From contig JAFGXZ010000091.1 in assembly GCA_016936335.1 (NCBI GenBank), positions 1-6,932 of the forward strand: a stretch of DNA of 6,932 nt. Direction: 5' to 3'. The DNA comes from Fidelibacterota bacterium (lineage in GTDB: Bacteria; Fidelibacterota; UBA2242). A program made the translations under genes and the position numbers. The notes under the pieces were generated by a model. That model did no database searches. It was given only the letters and a program-made list of their open reading frames with translations, and had not been told where the DNA came from. This document shows, in pieces, positions 1 through 6,900 of this stretch. The stretch's first letter is position 1, and each line of letters starts with the position of its first letter.

Positions 1-26
1 AAATTAGGATTAATATTAAAGTGTGA
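1..26 (+). CDS. Possible 3' end of an upstream gene
   Basis: The frame beginning at position 3 is open from the window edge to a TGA at 24-26. It would encode a C-terminus of eight residues (IRINIKV preceded by an unseen part). The TGA overlaps the ATG at 26-28 of the next gene, an arrangement typical of translationally coupled genes. That overlap is the only real support, because eight codons carry no family signal. An AT-rich intergenic stretch could give the same pattern by chance. Confidence 0.25.
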
Positions 27-583
27 TGAACATATCTGGCAAGATAATGTGTATTTTCAGGCGATCTTTATGGACAATTTTTATTATCTCAATAGTTGCA
101 CTGATTTTCAACAGATTGTCTCCCAGCGGTATACCGTTAATCACACCGTTCAGAATAATTTCTGTTGGAGAGAATCCGGTTAAGATACCGGTTTTTCAAA
201 CTCGTGACCAATTGGAAAAACATAGCACTGAATCTGTTTTCCACGCACCTGAAGAGATTGATTTAGCCGATGCTCATAAGCACTTTCAACATTATTCTGC
301 TATTTTTATTGATACCCGAAGTGTTGATGAGTATCGAAAAGGACATATTCCAAGGGCTGTCTCCATACCGCTTAATTCACTGGATTTTAGCCAGGAGATA
401 CTTCCTGAATTATCGCGAAATGAACGGATAATTTCCTATTGTGATGGCGAGGACTGTTCACAGAGTATTGATTTAGCGATTATGTTAAGTGAACTTGGCT
501 TCAACGATGTTTATTTCTTCTTTGGTGGTTGGACGGAATGGCAGAAAGCCGGTTACCCAATAACGACCGGAGATAGGCCATGA
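26..583 (+). CDS. Membrane-anchored rhodanese-like domain protein
   Basis: This protein of about 185 residues has a basic N-terminus (FRRS near residue 12), one hydrophobic anchor at about 16-33, a linker, and a rhodanese-like domain at about 75-182. Visible landmarks are the IDTRS...EYRKGHIPRA segment (about 95-111), the active-site loop YCDGEDCS (catalytic-type Cys about 139, second Cys about 144) and the GGWTEW motif near the end. By the positive-inside rule the domain should face the extracytoplasmic side. Rhodaneses carry sulfane sulfur on the loop cysteine; the true substrate here is unknown. I chose ATG at 26 because it overlaps a TGA at 24-26; GTG at 23 and ATG at 47 are alternatives, and none has a strong ribosome binding site at normal spacing. 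The stop overlaps the next gene by 4 nt, so the two proteins probably work together. Domain assignment is secure, pathway is inferred. Confidence 0.85.
   Translation: MNISGKIMCIFRRSLWTIFIISIVALIFNRLSPSGIPLITPFRIISVGENPVKIPVFQTRDQLEKHSTESVFHAPEEIDLADAHKHFQHYSAIFIDTRSVDEYRKGHIPRAVSIPLNSLDFSQEILPELSRNERIISYCDGEDCSQSIDLAIMLSELGFNDVYFFFGGWTEWQKAGYPITTGDRP
569..572 (+). promoter_or_regulatory. Ribosome binding site of the MauE/DoxX-type gene
   Basis: GGAG lies 7 nt before the ATG at 580, inside the end of the rhodanese gene. It fixes the start of the downstream gene at the ATGA overlap. Confidence 0.6.
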
Positions 584-1014
584 AAAAGATTGGCAGCCGT
601 TTCTACCTGAAAATCGCAATCCGGATGGTATTGGGTTTTTTATTTCTTTATGCATCACTGGATAAGATAATTTATCCGCCAAAATTTGCTGAAGTAATCT
701 ATAATTATCGGTTATTACCGGTTGAATTATTGAATATGTGTGCCATTATTGTCCCCTGGATTGAAGCATTCATTGGAATTTCGCTGCTAATGGGATTCTG
801 GATTGAAACATCGGCATTTATGCTCAGTACTATTACAGTATTCTTTATCATTATGATCATTAGCGCGATTACTCGCGGATTGAACATTGAATGTGGCTGT
901 TTTTCACTGGATGAAGAAGGATCATTGGTCAGCTGGAAACGGGTGATTGAGGATGTCTTTATTTTGGTTGGTGGTTTATATCTACTGATTTTCACCAGTG
1001 ATAAAATAGAATAA
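580..1014 (+). CDS. MauE/DoxX-type four-helix membrane protein
   Basis: This is a 144-residue integral membrane protein with four predicted helices at about 12-30, 50-71, 77-98 and 121-138. Family-like features are the LFLYASLDKI segment ending helix 1, followed by YPPKFAEVIYNYRLLP, an acidic residue in helix 2 (PWIEA, Glu62), and a CGC motif (Cys105, Cys107) in the loop after helix 3. MauE-type proteins belong to the DoxX-like superfamily and are linked to disulfide or thiol redox chemistry in the cell envelope; the DoxX side is linked to sulfur and quinone redox. The ATGA overlap with the rhodanese gene implies translational coupling and a shared sulfur/thiol role. The CGC pair is the obvious redox-active candidate. 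Family membership is fairly sure; the reaction is not known. Confidence 0.8.
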   Translation: MKKIGSRFYLKIAIRMVLGFLFLYASLDKIIYPPKFAEVIYNYRLLPVELLNMCAIIVPWIEAFIGISLLMGFWIETSAFMLSTITVFFIIMIISAITRGLNIECGCFSLDEEGSLVSWKRVIEDVFILVGGLYLLIFTSDKIE

Positions 1015-1087
1015 TAGAGACTAAATATAGATCAATAGATCGTCAACATTTCGATTTTGTTAATAAATTATAAAGAGTAAAAAATTA
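1015..1087. other. Convergent intergenic gap without a clear terminator
   Basis: These 73 bp separate the ends of two converging transcription units. The stretch is very AT-rich. The only inverted repeats I can find are trivial (GATC-AATA-GATC near 1030-1041 and a 4-bp stem around 1043-1059). A T-run lies just after the minus-strand stop but has no stem before it. I see no convincing intrinsic terminator for either direction. Confidence 0.5.
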
Positions 1088-2593
1088 TTAAATTCTTTTG
1101 CGTTTTAACCGAAATATATTCATTTGTATAATTCGGACAGTATCCTTGAAAATGGCAATCAAGCTGACGAAAATAATAAAGAATTCCAGACGTCCTAAAA
1201 ACATTCCAACTATTTCAGCCCACAGAATAGCGGGCACCATAGTCGCTGAAGTCACCCCGACTGATAATCCGACAGTACCCAGGGCGGACGCAAATTCGAA
1301 AAAGGCACTTCTCAATGGAACGCCGGTTAAGGCGATAGTAAATGATCCAATGAAATAGGTTATAATATATAGAAAGAAAAAAAGTGCAATAGTCCCAATC
1401 TGTTGATTATGAATATAATTCTTTTTTTCAGATTCCCAGATATATGGTTGCGTAATTGCATTTGGAGGAGACAACCAGCGCTTAATTTCCCATATTAAAG
1501 ATTTTAAAAGGAGATATATACGATACTGTTTTATCCCGCCAGCAGTCGAACAAGCTCCGCCACCAATCAGCATCAATATTATCAACAGCATTATTCCACC
1601 ATCATTCCAGTTATGATATGAAACAGTCGAATACCCGGTTGTCGTTAAAGCACTGATCGCTTCAAAAATTGCTACCCGGATACTTTTCGATAAATCACTG
1701 TATATTACGGACGATGTAAAAATGAACAATATGATAATGGCAATATACGTCAGAACGATGAACAGATGTACCTCTCCATTTCTAAAAAATGAACGAAAAC
1801 GCAGTTTTAGCAGCAGGTAGGCACTGACAAAATTTAAATTTCCCAAGATCATAAGAATGATCGTTACCAATTCGATTTTCAGGGAGTTCCAGTAACCAAT
1901 GCTATCTGTCTGTGTTGAAAATCCACCGGTCGAAATGGCGCAAAAAGTATGATTAATGGCATCAAAAAAAGTCATTCCTGCAAAAGAATATGCGATGATT
2001 CCAAATCCTAAATAGATGCTATAAATTATTAGTACTATTTGAGCGGATCGTCTGATTTGTGGAACCAACTGATCGCTGCGGCCTTCTGCTTTAGACAAAC
2101 CCGATCCCGATAATCCAGTTAATGCTGCAACCATCATAATGGCAAAACCGGCTCCACCTGCCAGCTGCATTATACTACGCCAAAAAAGAATGATATTTGG
2201 GGCTTTAGAAACATCAACAACGGACAAGCCGGTCGTTGTCCAGGCACTGACAGATTCAAATAATGCTAAAGGGAAGCTGAGATGCAGAACTTTAATAAAG
2301 GGGATCGCGGAAAAGAGAAAAGCGCCAATCCAGGCAAATAGCACAATGACACCGGCTTCATGTGTCATCAGTGGTTGAGAGCGAATGTTACGAAATCGGA
2401 GAACAAATATTGCTCCCACAATAATTAAGGGAATCGCGGTCATAACAAAGACCGGATAATATTCAATTTGGTCGGGGAAAAAAGGTAGTATCAACAGCGG
2501 AATAAGAATCAATCCGCCTATTAAAATCAGTACAAAACCGATTTGTGATGCAATAGTACGATATTTATCTATCAGGAATTGATCAAAACGCAT
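1088..2593 (-). CDS. trkH: TrkH-type potassium uptake channel subunit
   Basis: This 501-residue polytopic inner-membrane protein has the usual TrkH length. All four pore-loop repeats of the TrkH/KtrB/HKT superfamily are visible: SAWTTTGLS (filter Gly122), CAISTGGFST (Gly223/224), SALTTTGYS (Gly320) and SALGTVGLS (Gly442). The conserved GGGACSTAGGIK segment (344-355) and the GMFLGRLEFF segment in the last helix (463-472) are also present. The protein should form the K+-conducting dimer that binds a cytoplasmic ring of RCK proteins; the two genes just upstream encode such proteins. The start follows the preceding stop by 9 nt. The nearest SD-like sequence (AGGTGA) is about 16 nt away, so coupling to the upstream gene is likely. 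The C-terminus is basic (LKRKRI). It is the last gene of the five-gene operon. K+ rather than Na+ selectivity is inferred from the four filter glycines. Confidence 0.95.
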   Translation of the reverse strand: MRFDQFLIDKYRTIASQIGFVLILIGGLILIPLLILPFFPDQIEYYPVFVMTAIPLIIVGAIFVLRFRNIRSQPLMTHEAGVIVLFAWIGAFLFSAIPFIKVLHLSFPLALFESVSAWTTTGLSVVDVSKAPNIILFWRSIMQLAGGAGFAIMMVAALTGLSGSGLSKAEGRSDQLVPQIRRSAQIVLIIYSIYLGFGIIAYSFAGMTFFDAINHTFCAISTGGFSTQTDSIGYWNSLKIELVTIILMILGNLNFVSAYLLLKLRFRSFFRNGEVHLFIVLTYIAIIILFIFTSSVIYSDLSKSIRVAIFEAISALTTTGYSTVSYHNWNDGGIMLLIILMLIGGGACSTAGGIKQYRIYLLLKSLIWEIKRWLSPPNAITQPYIWESEKKNYIHNQQIGTIALFFFLYIITYFIGSFTIALTGVPLRSAFFEFASALGTVGLSVGVTSATMVPAILWAEIVGMFLGRLEFFIIFVSLIAIFKDTVRIIQMNIFRLKRKRI

Positions 2594-2602
2594 GATATAT
2601 GC

Positions 2603-3265
2603 TTATTTTTCACCTGTCAAGAGGCGGATTATTTTACTGTGTTCTATGGGACTATTCAAGACAACCAGTTGATCGCCTTCCTGAAGAGTCGTTGAACCTC
2701 TTGGAATAATTGGAGTATTATTACGAAGGATGACAGCAATTAATGTATTATCGGGTAATTGTATATCAGATAGATTTTTATTGATTACCGGTGACTGAGA
2801 CGACAGTTCCAATTTAGTAAAATTCACTTTTCCTTCTGCCAGCGATAAAAGATTGGTTGCATCACTAAAACCGGTTTTCTCTTCTATCAGTGACGTTAAA
2901 ATTCGGTTGATCGAAAGAACATTCTGTATGCCTAATTGGTTAAATACTTCTTCATTATCGGGATCGTCTACCAGTGTGAAGATTTTTGGAATCCTGAATG
3001 TGAGTGAAGCTATCTGGCATATGACAAGGTTATCGTGATCATTGAGAGTAATGACAAAAATTGCATCGGCAGAACTTGCACCTGCCTGATCAAGAATTGA
3101 GATATTACTTGCATCGCCGCTTATAACGACAGCATTTAGTTTACGGGCGAGTTGAATACACTCATCTTGATTACGATTTATTACGGTTACTTGATTGCCT
3201 TTTGATATCAGTGAGCGGCTGAGATAATAGACGGAATTCCCACCTCCGACAATTATATATTTCAT
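2603..3265 (-). CDS. trkA: TrkA-type RCK protein, full length, atypical nucleotide site
   Basis: This 220-residue cytoplasmic protein has a Rossmann-type RCK_N (TrkA_N) domain at about 1-130 and an RCK_C (TrkA_C) domain at about 148-217. RCK_N shows the family segment VVISGDASN (46-54) and an acidic patch TLVDDPDNEEV (97-107). RCK_C ends with a typical EGDQLVVL strand (196-203). Such proteins gate TrkH/KtrB by binding nucleotides on RCK_N and other ligands on RCK_C. Here the glycine motif reads GGGNSV (7-12), where GxGxxG is expected, so the third glycine is Val12. The residue ending beta-2, normally Asp/Glu, is Asn30. NAD(H) or nucleotide binding may therefore be altered or lost. An SD (GAAGGGA) lies about 9 nt before the ATG. 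It sits between the short RCK gene (5 nt) and trkH (9 nt). Confidence 0.92.
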   Translation of the reverse strand: MKYIIVGGGNSVYYLSRSLISKGNQVTVINRNQDECIQLARKLNAVVISGDASNISILDQAGASSADAIFVITLNDHDNLVICQIASLTFRIPKIFTLVDDPDNEEVFNQLGIQNVLSINRILTSLIEEKTGFSDATNLLSLAEGKVNFTKLELSSQSPVINKNLSDIQLPDNTLIAVILRNNTPIIPRGSTTLQEGDQLVVLNSPIEHSKIIRLLTGEK

Positions 3266-3270
3266 TCGAA

Positions 3271-3699
3271 TTATTTCCCTTCATCTCGATCAGTGACAGC
3301 TTTTAGTAAAATATCGCCCGCCAGAGAGGTTGGACAAATTGTATCGATATTTTTTAATAAATAAGAGCCTTCATGAACAGGATCGAAAATCCTTGCCATG
3401 ACGCGTGGTACTTTAAAGATTTCCTTGGCGATCTGGGCAACCATTATATTAATATTATCGTCACGAGTTGTAACAATGACAATATCTGCTTTTGCGATTT
3501 TTGCCTGTCGCAAAGTTTCGAGTTCGGCTGGATTGCCTTCAATTTTAAAACCGCTGAAATTAACATCAAGAAGGATAAACGAAGATTCATCTTCATCGAT
3601 AATAACAACACTATGGCCAAGTTTACTCAAGTTGTTCGCAATGTAGACTCCAAGCCGGCTACACCCTATAATGAGAATATAAAATGACTGTTTTTTCAT
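3271..3699 (-). CDS. Short TrkA-type protein, RCK_N domain only
   Basis: This 142-residue protein consists of one RCK_N Rossmann domain and nothing else. The nucleotide-binding signature is canonical: GCSRLG (12-17) and Asp35 at the end of beta-2 (VVIID). The family segment FKIEGNPAE (51-59) and a MARIFDPVHE segment (101-110) are also present. No RCK_C domain follows; the next gene begins with its own Rossmann fold. It most likely pairs with the full-length RCK protein encoded 5 nt downstream to build the ring that gates TrkH, supplying the intact nucleotide pockets. The start codon directly abuts the response regulator stop (0 nt gap), with a GGGA-type SD inside that gene, suggesting tight translational coupling. 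Domain call is secure; heteromeric assembly is inferred. Confidence 0.9.
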   Translation of the reverse strand: MKKQSFYILIIGCSRLGVYIANNLSKLGHSVVIIDEDESSFILLDVNFSGFKIEGNPAELETLRQAKIAKADIVIVTTRDDNINIMVAQIAKEIFKVPRVMARIFDPVHEGSYLLKNIDTICPTSLAGDILLKAVTDRDEGK

Positions 3700-4371
3700 C
3701 TATTCGTATTCCCGAATATTATGACTCGCATCGTAAGAAGTCGAACGGTCAAGGTTTTTTCTGGCAGGTTTATACGTCGGATCCAACGCTAGAGCAGCCC
3801 GGTAATTCTTCTGTGCATTCAATATATTACCCTGAACTTCAGAGAGCAGTCCCAGAAAATTGAACGCTTCCGGATTAGCAGGATTGATTGCGATCGCTTT
3901 TTTCAAATGACTGTTTGCAGCATCGAATTTACGTTCATTTATTTTTTTCTTTGCCAGTTCAACAAAGGATTTGTAATCCACCACATTGCTTTCGTCTAAT
4001 GCCTTGCGGTCTATAATATTTGTAACAAGAGTGCGAATTTCATCCGGTGTAAATGGTTTTTGCAGAAAATCAATGGAACCCAGTTTCATGGCTTCTACGG
4101 CGGTTTCGATCGTTCCGTGGGCGGTTATAATGATAACCGGAATGTCCGGTTTGGTTTCGTGTATGGATTTTAAAACTTCAATTCCGTCAATTCCCGGCAG
4201 TTTAATATCCAGCATGATAAGACCGAAATCTTTTTCTTTGATTTTTTCAAGCGCCTCTTCGCCGGTTATTGCGGTTTCGGATTGATATCCGAGGGTTTCC
4301 AGAGAATGTTGTAATGTCAGGCGAATATTTTTTTCATCATCAACAATTAAAACAGATTTAAGTTCGTGCAT
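3700..4371 (-). CDS. Response regulator with TPR output domain
   Basis: This 223-residue protein has an N-terminal receiver domain (about 1-123) with the full active site: acidic pair Asp11/Asp12, phospho-acceptor Asp55 (IMLDIKLPG), switch Thr83 (IITAHG) and Lys105 (LQKPF). After a linker come two tetratricopeptide repeats of 34 residues each, at about 133-166 and 167-200, plus a capping helix (KPARKNL). There is no helix-turn-helix, sigma-54 ATPase or enzymatic domain, so the output is probably protein binding, not promoter binding. The kinase gene ends 4 nt upstream and is the expected partner. The gene directly downstream starts at its stop codon and encodes an RCK protein, which makes the K+ gating proteins a plausible target. 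The TPR partner is not determined by sequence alone. Confidence 0.92.
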   Translation of the reverse strand: MHELKSVLIVDDEKNIRLTLQHSLETLGYQSETAITGEEALEKIKEKDFGLIMLDIKLPGIDGIEVLKSIHETKPDIPVIIITAHGTIETAVEAMKLGSIDFLQKPFTPDEIRTLVTNIIDRKALDESNVVDYKSFVELAKKKINERKFDAANSHLKKAIAINPANPEAFNFLGLLSEVQGNILNAQKNYRAALALDPTYKPARKNLDRSTSYDASHNIREYE

Positions 4372-4375
4372 TTGA

Positions 4376-6232
4376 TTACTCCTTATTTGGATGGGCTAAT
4401 GGAATTGTAAAGGTGAATTTGCTGCCTTTTCCAGGTTCTGAATCAACCCATATCGTGCCTCCATGGGCACGGACAATTTCTTTACAAATGGCAAGTCCCA
4501 AGCCTGTGCCACCGGTACTGCGCTCATTTTTTACCTGAACAAATTTATCAAATATCTTGGCCTGATATTCAGGAGGAATTCCCATTCCCGAATCCTCTAC
4601 AGATACGTAGACAATTTCTGAATATATGCCGGCATTCAATTTAATCACTCCGCCCGCATCGGTATACCGTAGTGCGTTACCGATTAAATTTGTTAAAACC
4701 CAGGTTATTTTAGTCGGATCGACTTTTACTTCAATTTTTTTCATCAAGGGTTCGACACTCAATTGGACGTCTTTCTCCCGGGCTTGATTCATCATCACTT
4801 TTTGAGTCCGTTGGAAAAGGCTTTCTAACTGTACGAACTCGTACTCCATTAACATTTTTCCTGCTTCGATTTTCGACAGATCAAGTAATTCATCAACCAG
4901 GGATTTTAAACGACGTTGTTCTTCATCAGCTGCCATTAGTAATTCTTTTTCGCTGGCGCTTATTTTATTGGATATTTTTTCAATTAAAAGACTGATACTC
5001 ATCCCCATGCTGGTCAGGGGTGTGCGTAACTCATGGGACGCTGCCATGATAAATTCACTTTTCAATTTTTCAAGTTCCTTTAGACGAGTAACATTTTTTA
5101 ATAATAAAACGACCCCGGTAAGTTGGTTCTCACGCTCCCAGACCGGCAAAATAGAGTACTGGTAATGAGAAATAGCATCATCTTTTTTAATTGAGATAAG
5201 ATCTTTTAGATAATCAATTTCCGGCGCCTTACCGGTCTCCATGGTTGTTTTAATCGAAGTGAATATCTCATCCCGCTTCAGGATTTCCAAAAAGTGTGAA
5301 CCGATCACATCGTCCATATTTCTATTGATAATTTGCTGAGCCGCAGGATTCATATTGACAATCTTATATTCGTTGTCAACTACGAATAGCCCGTCGTCAA
5401 TGCTTCGTAATATCGCATCGCTTTTCTTTTTTTCACTGAAAATTTGACGGATATTGAGATCATGGAATGATTTTACCTGGCGAACCATTGTATTAAAACT
5501 TTGCCCTAGCTGCCCCAGCTCATCGGTAGAGGGAGCAGGAACATTGACATCATAGTTGCCTTTAGCGACCTGCTTGGTTGCCTGAATCATTTGTTGTAAC
5601 GGTTTTACTATTAAATGTGAAAGAATCATACTAAATATCAGACCGATTCCCAAAGCGGAAATTCCGATAATAGTCATTGAAAAAAGTGCGCGGCGAGCGA
5701 TTGCTTTTGCCCTTTGACTGGCCTTAAACATTGTTTGCTGATTCATCTCACGCAAATCGATACAGGCATTTCGAACATTACTAAAAAGCGGTAAGACTGT
5801 CTCGTGATAGAATTCCGGTGCCTCGGGATTTTTTAAACTAAATAAATTGTTCAGTTCTGAAAAACGGCTGAGATATTGATTGTAGCCGCTATCGATTTCC
5901 GCAATAATAATTGATTCACCGGCAATTGTAATATTATCATTTGCACGGGCAAACCACTGTAAAAAATGACTTATATTCTGTTGAAACTGTGCATTTCCTT
6001 CCTGCTGATAACCAGTCATAATCAGCAAAATAGCGCTGTCCTGTCGTTCGATTGCATCGATCATGTTTTCAGCGGCAAGAATACTCTTATAGTTTTCACT
6101 TAGAATGGCGTCGCTCGCTTTTCCCAACTCGTTAAGATTGATAAAAGCCCATGTCAGAACCGCTATCAGCAGGATCAGTACGAGGCTGTATCCTCCCAAA
6201 ATCTTTTTCTGTAATGACCAATTCAGCCGCAT
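4376..6232 (-). CDS. KinB-like sensor histidine kinase (HAMP-PAS-HisKA-HATPase)
   Basis: This 618-residue inner-membrane kinase has a first TM at about 10-31 and a largely helical extracytoplasmic sensor at about 33-182. That sensor resembles the KinB type (ENYKSILAAENMIDAIERQD at 47-66). The second TM is at about 184-208, followed by HAMP (about 205-258), PAS (about 272-380, DGLFVVD...IVNMNPAA), HisKA with phospho-acceptor His400 (SHELRTPL) and HATPase_c. ATP-site boxes are intact: N box NLIGNALRYT (515-524), G1 DSGMGI (547-552), F box FDKF (561-564), G2 GGTGLGL (574-580). It should autophosphorylate and pass phosphate to the response regulator encoded 4 nt downstream. It is first in the operon with trkH last, so its signal may be osmotic or ionic; the ligand cannot be read from sequence. 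GGAG 9 nt before the ATG supports the start. Confidence 0.95.
   Translation of the reverse strand: MRLNWSLQKKILGGYSLVLILLIAVLTWAFINLNELGKASDAILSENYKSILAAENMIDAIERQDSAILLIMTGYQQEGNAQFQQNISHFLQWFARANDNITIAGESIIIAEIDSGYNQYLSRFSELNNLFSLKNPEAPEFYHETVLPLFSNVRNACIDLREMNQQTMFKASQRAKAIARRALFSMTIIGISALGIGLIFSMILSHLIVKPLQQMIQATKQVAKGNYDVNVPAPSTDELGQLGQSFNTMVRQVKSFHDLNIRQIFSEKKKSDAILRSIDDGLFVVDNEYKIVNMNPAAQQIINRNMDDVIGSHFLEILKRDEIFTSIKTTMETGKAPEIDYLKDLISIKKDDAISHYQYSILPVWERENQLTGVVLLLKNVTRLKELEKLKSEFIMAASHELRTPLTSMGMSISLLIEKISNKISASEKELLMAADEEQRRLKSLVDELLDLSKIEAGKMLMEYEFVQLESLFQRTQKVMMNQAREKDVQLSVEPLMKKIEVKVDPTKITWVLTNLIGNALRYTDAGGVIKLNAGIYSEIVYVSVEDSGMGIPPEYQAKIFDKFVQVKNERSTGGTGLGLAICKEIVRAHGGTIWVDSEPGKGSKFTFTIPLAHPNKE
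4379..4384 (-). promoter_or_regulatory. Strong ribosome binding site of the response regulator
   Basis: On the minus strand AAGGAG stands 7 nt before the ATG at 4371. It overlaps the last codons of the kinase gene and settles the start of the response regulator. Confidence 0.75.
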
Positions 6233-6241
6233 AAAATCTCA

Positions 6242-6245
6242 CTCC
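6242..6245 (-). promoter_or_regulatory. Ribosome binding site of the sensor kinase
   Basis: On the minus strand GGAG (within GGAGTGAG) precedes the ATG at 6232 by 9 nt. It supports this ATG as the first codon of the operon. Confidence 0.6.
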
Positions 6246-6278
6246 AATTAAAAGTAGTATTATTTTTCATAAAATAAA

Positions 6279-6308
6279 ATATTAAAATTTTAGTGGTGAA
6301 ATTTACAA
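6279..6308 (-). promoter_or_regulatory. Weak sigma-70-like promoter candidate for the kinase-Trk operon
   Basis: On the minus strand TTGTAA (plus 6303-6308) and TAATAT (plus 6279-6284) are separated by 18 nt, each matching consensus at four of six positions. It lies about 45 nt before the kinase start in the only non-coding gap ahead of the operon, so a promoter is expected hereabouts. The region is so AT-rich that the exact boxes are uncertain, and lineages such as Bacteroidota use a different consensus. Confidence 0.3.
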
Positions 6309-6361
6309 GAATATGTGGTTAATAGAAATCTGAAAAAAATGGAGTCGATTTGTTTGCTTAA

Positions 6362-6900
6362 TTCCAGTATTTTATTTTTGAACTTGGTATGCTAATCAAA
6401 GAAGCGGATTGGCTTGTTGCCGGCAGAACGAACTGTGGTTTTGCCTTAGAAATAGCCCATATCTTGGCAGATTGCAATGATTCTGAGATTGCAGCATTTA
6501 ATGTTACCAGCGGCCATCGAATAACAGACCTGAATACCTTACGGAGAAATCCCGCAATATTCCGGTAGACCGGTTTAAAATTAAAATAATAAGACACCGT
6601 CATTTCATTGAGACAATTTTGAACGAAGCCAAAGACTATGATTTTGTCGTTGTCGGGGCGACAGAACAATCCATCATCAATCAATTTTTCAATCCGTCCA
6701 TCCCTGAAGCACTGGCGGAAAAATGCCAGACGCCCTTTGTCATGGTCAAAGCGGCCAGTGGAATCCGTTCGTGGGTCAAATGTGGGTATAAACGAATCTA
6801 CATTTCTGGTACGAATCTGATAATTCCATTGAATATTAATGACCCCCGAAAAATCGGGGGTTCCTTCCTGGCAGTAACGATATTCCGATTGACATGTTAA
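6362..6900 (+). pseudogene. Frameshifted universal stress protein (UspA-type) remnant
   Basis: Two plus-strand frames together make one UspA-type domain. The first frame, open from 6362 after a TAA and running to a TAG at 6566-6568, reads ADWLVAGRTN then CGFALEIAHILAD and SEIAAFNVTSG: the family's first strand, first helix and second strand. The second frame, open from 6502, continues the fold with RPEYLTEK, NIPVDRFKIKII, then AKDYDFVVVGATEQ, SIPEALAEKCQTPFVMVK and IRSWVK, ending at a TAA at 6898-6900. The frames must be joined near 6505-6530, so at least one indel has broken the gene. The tail after about 6795 runs through a hairpin and looks non-native. The C-terminal pattern (SIPE...FVMVK...IRSW) is like USP domains fused to the ends of amino-acid permeases or other transporters, but no transporter remains here. 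Alternatively it was a stand-alone USP. A sequencing error at the junction cannot be excluded. Confidence 0.75.
6843..6860 (+). terminator. GC-rich hairpin, likely intrinsic terminator of the USP remnant
   Basis: A perfect 7-bp stem (CCCCCGA with TCGGGGG) encloses an AAAA loop. It is the strongest hairpin I found and stands out in AT-rich surroundings. The sequence after it (TTCCTTCC) is pyrimidine-rich but not a true T-tract, so termination efficiency is uncertain. Its place just past the recognisable end of the USP domain suggests that it ended the ancestral gene's transcript. Confidence 0.55.

Noticed and set aside
1043..1059. AACA...TGTT imperfect repeat as a bidirectional terminator
   Set aside because: Only a 4-bp AT-rich stem forms, with central T-T mismatches; far too weak.
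1098..1358. Plus-strand open frames opposite trkH and other operon genes
   Set aside because: They lie wholly inside well-supported genes on the other strand, and their translations show no recognisable domains.
2603..3699. Idea that the two RCK genes are one TrkA gene split by a frameshift
   Set aside because: Each begins with its own complete Rossmann fold, the second has its own ribosome binding site, and the first ends cleanly after a whole RCK_N domain. Two separate genes fit better.
6358..6684. Minus-strand open frame of 108 codons across the USP remnant
   Set aside because: Its translation shows no family pattern, while the plus strand of the same bases reconstructs a USP domain. It is an antisense shadow.
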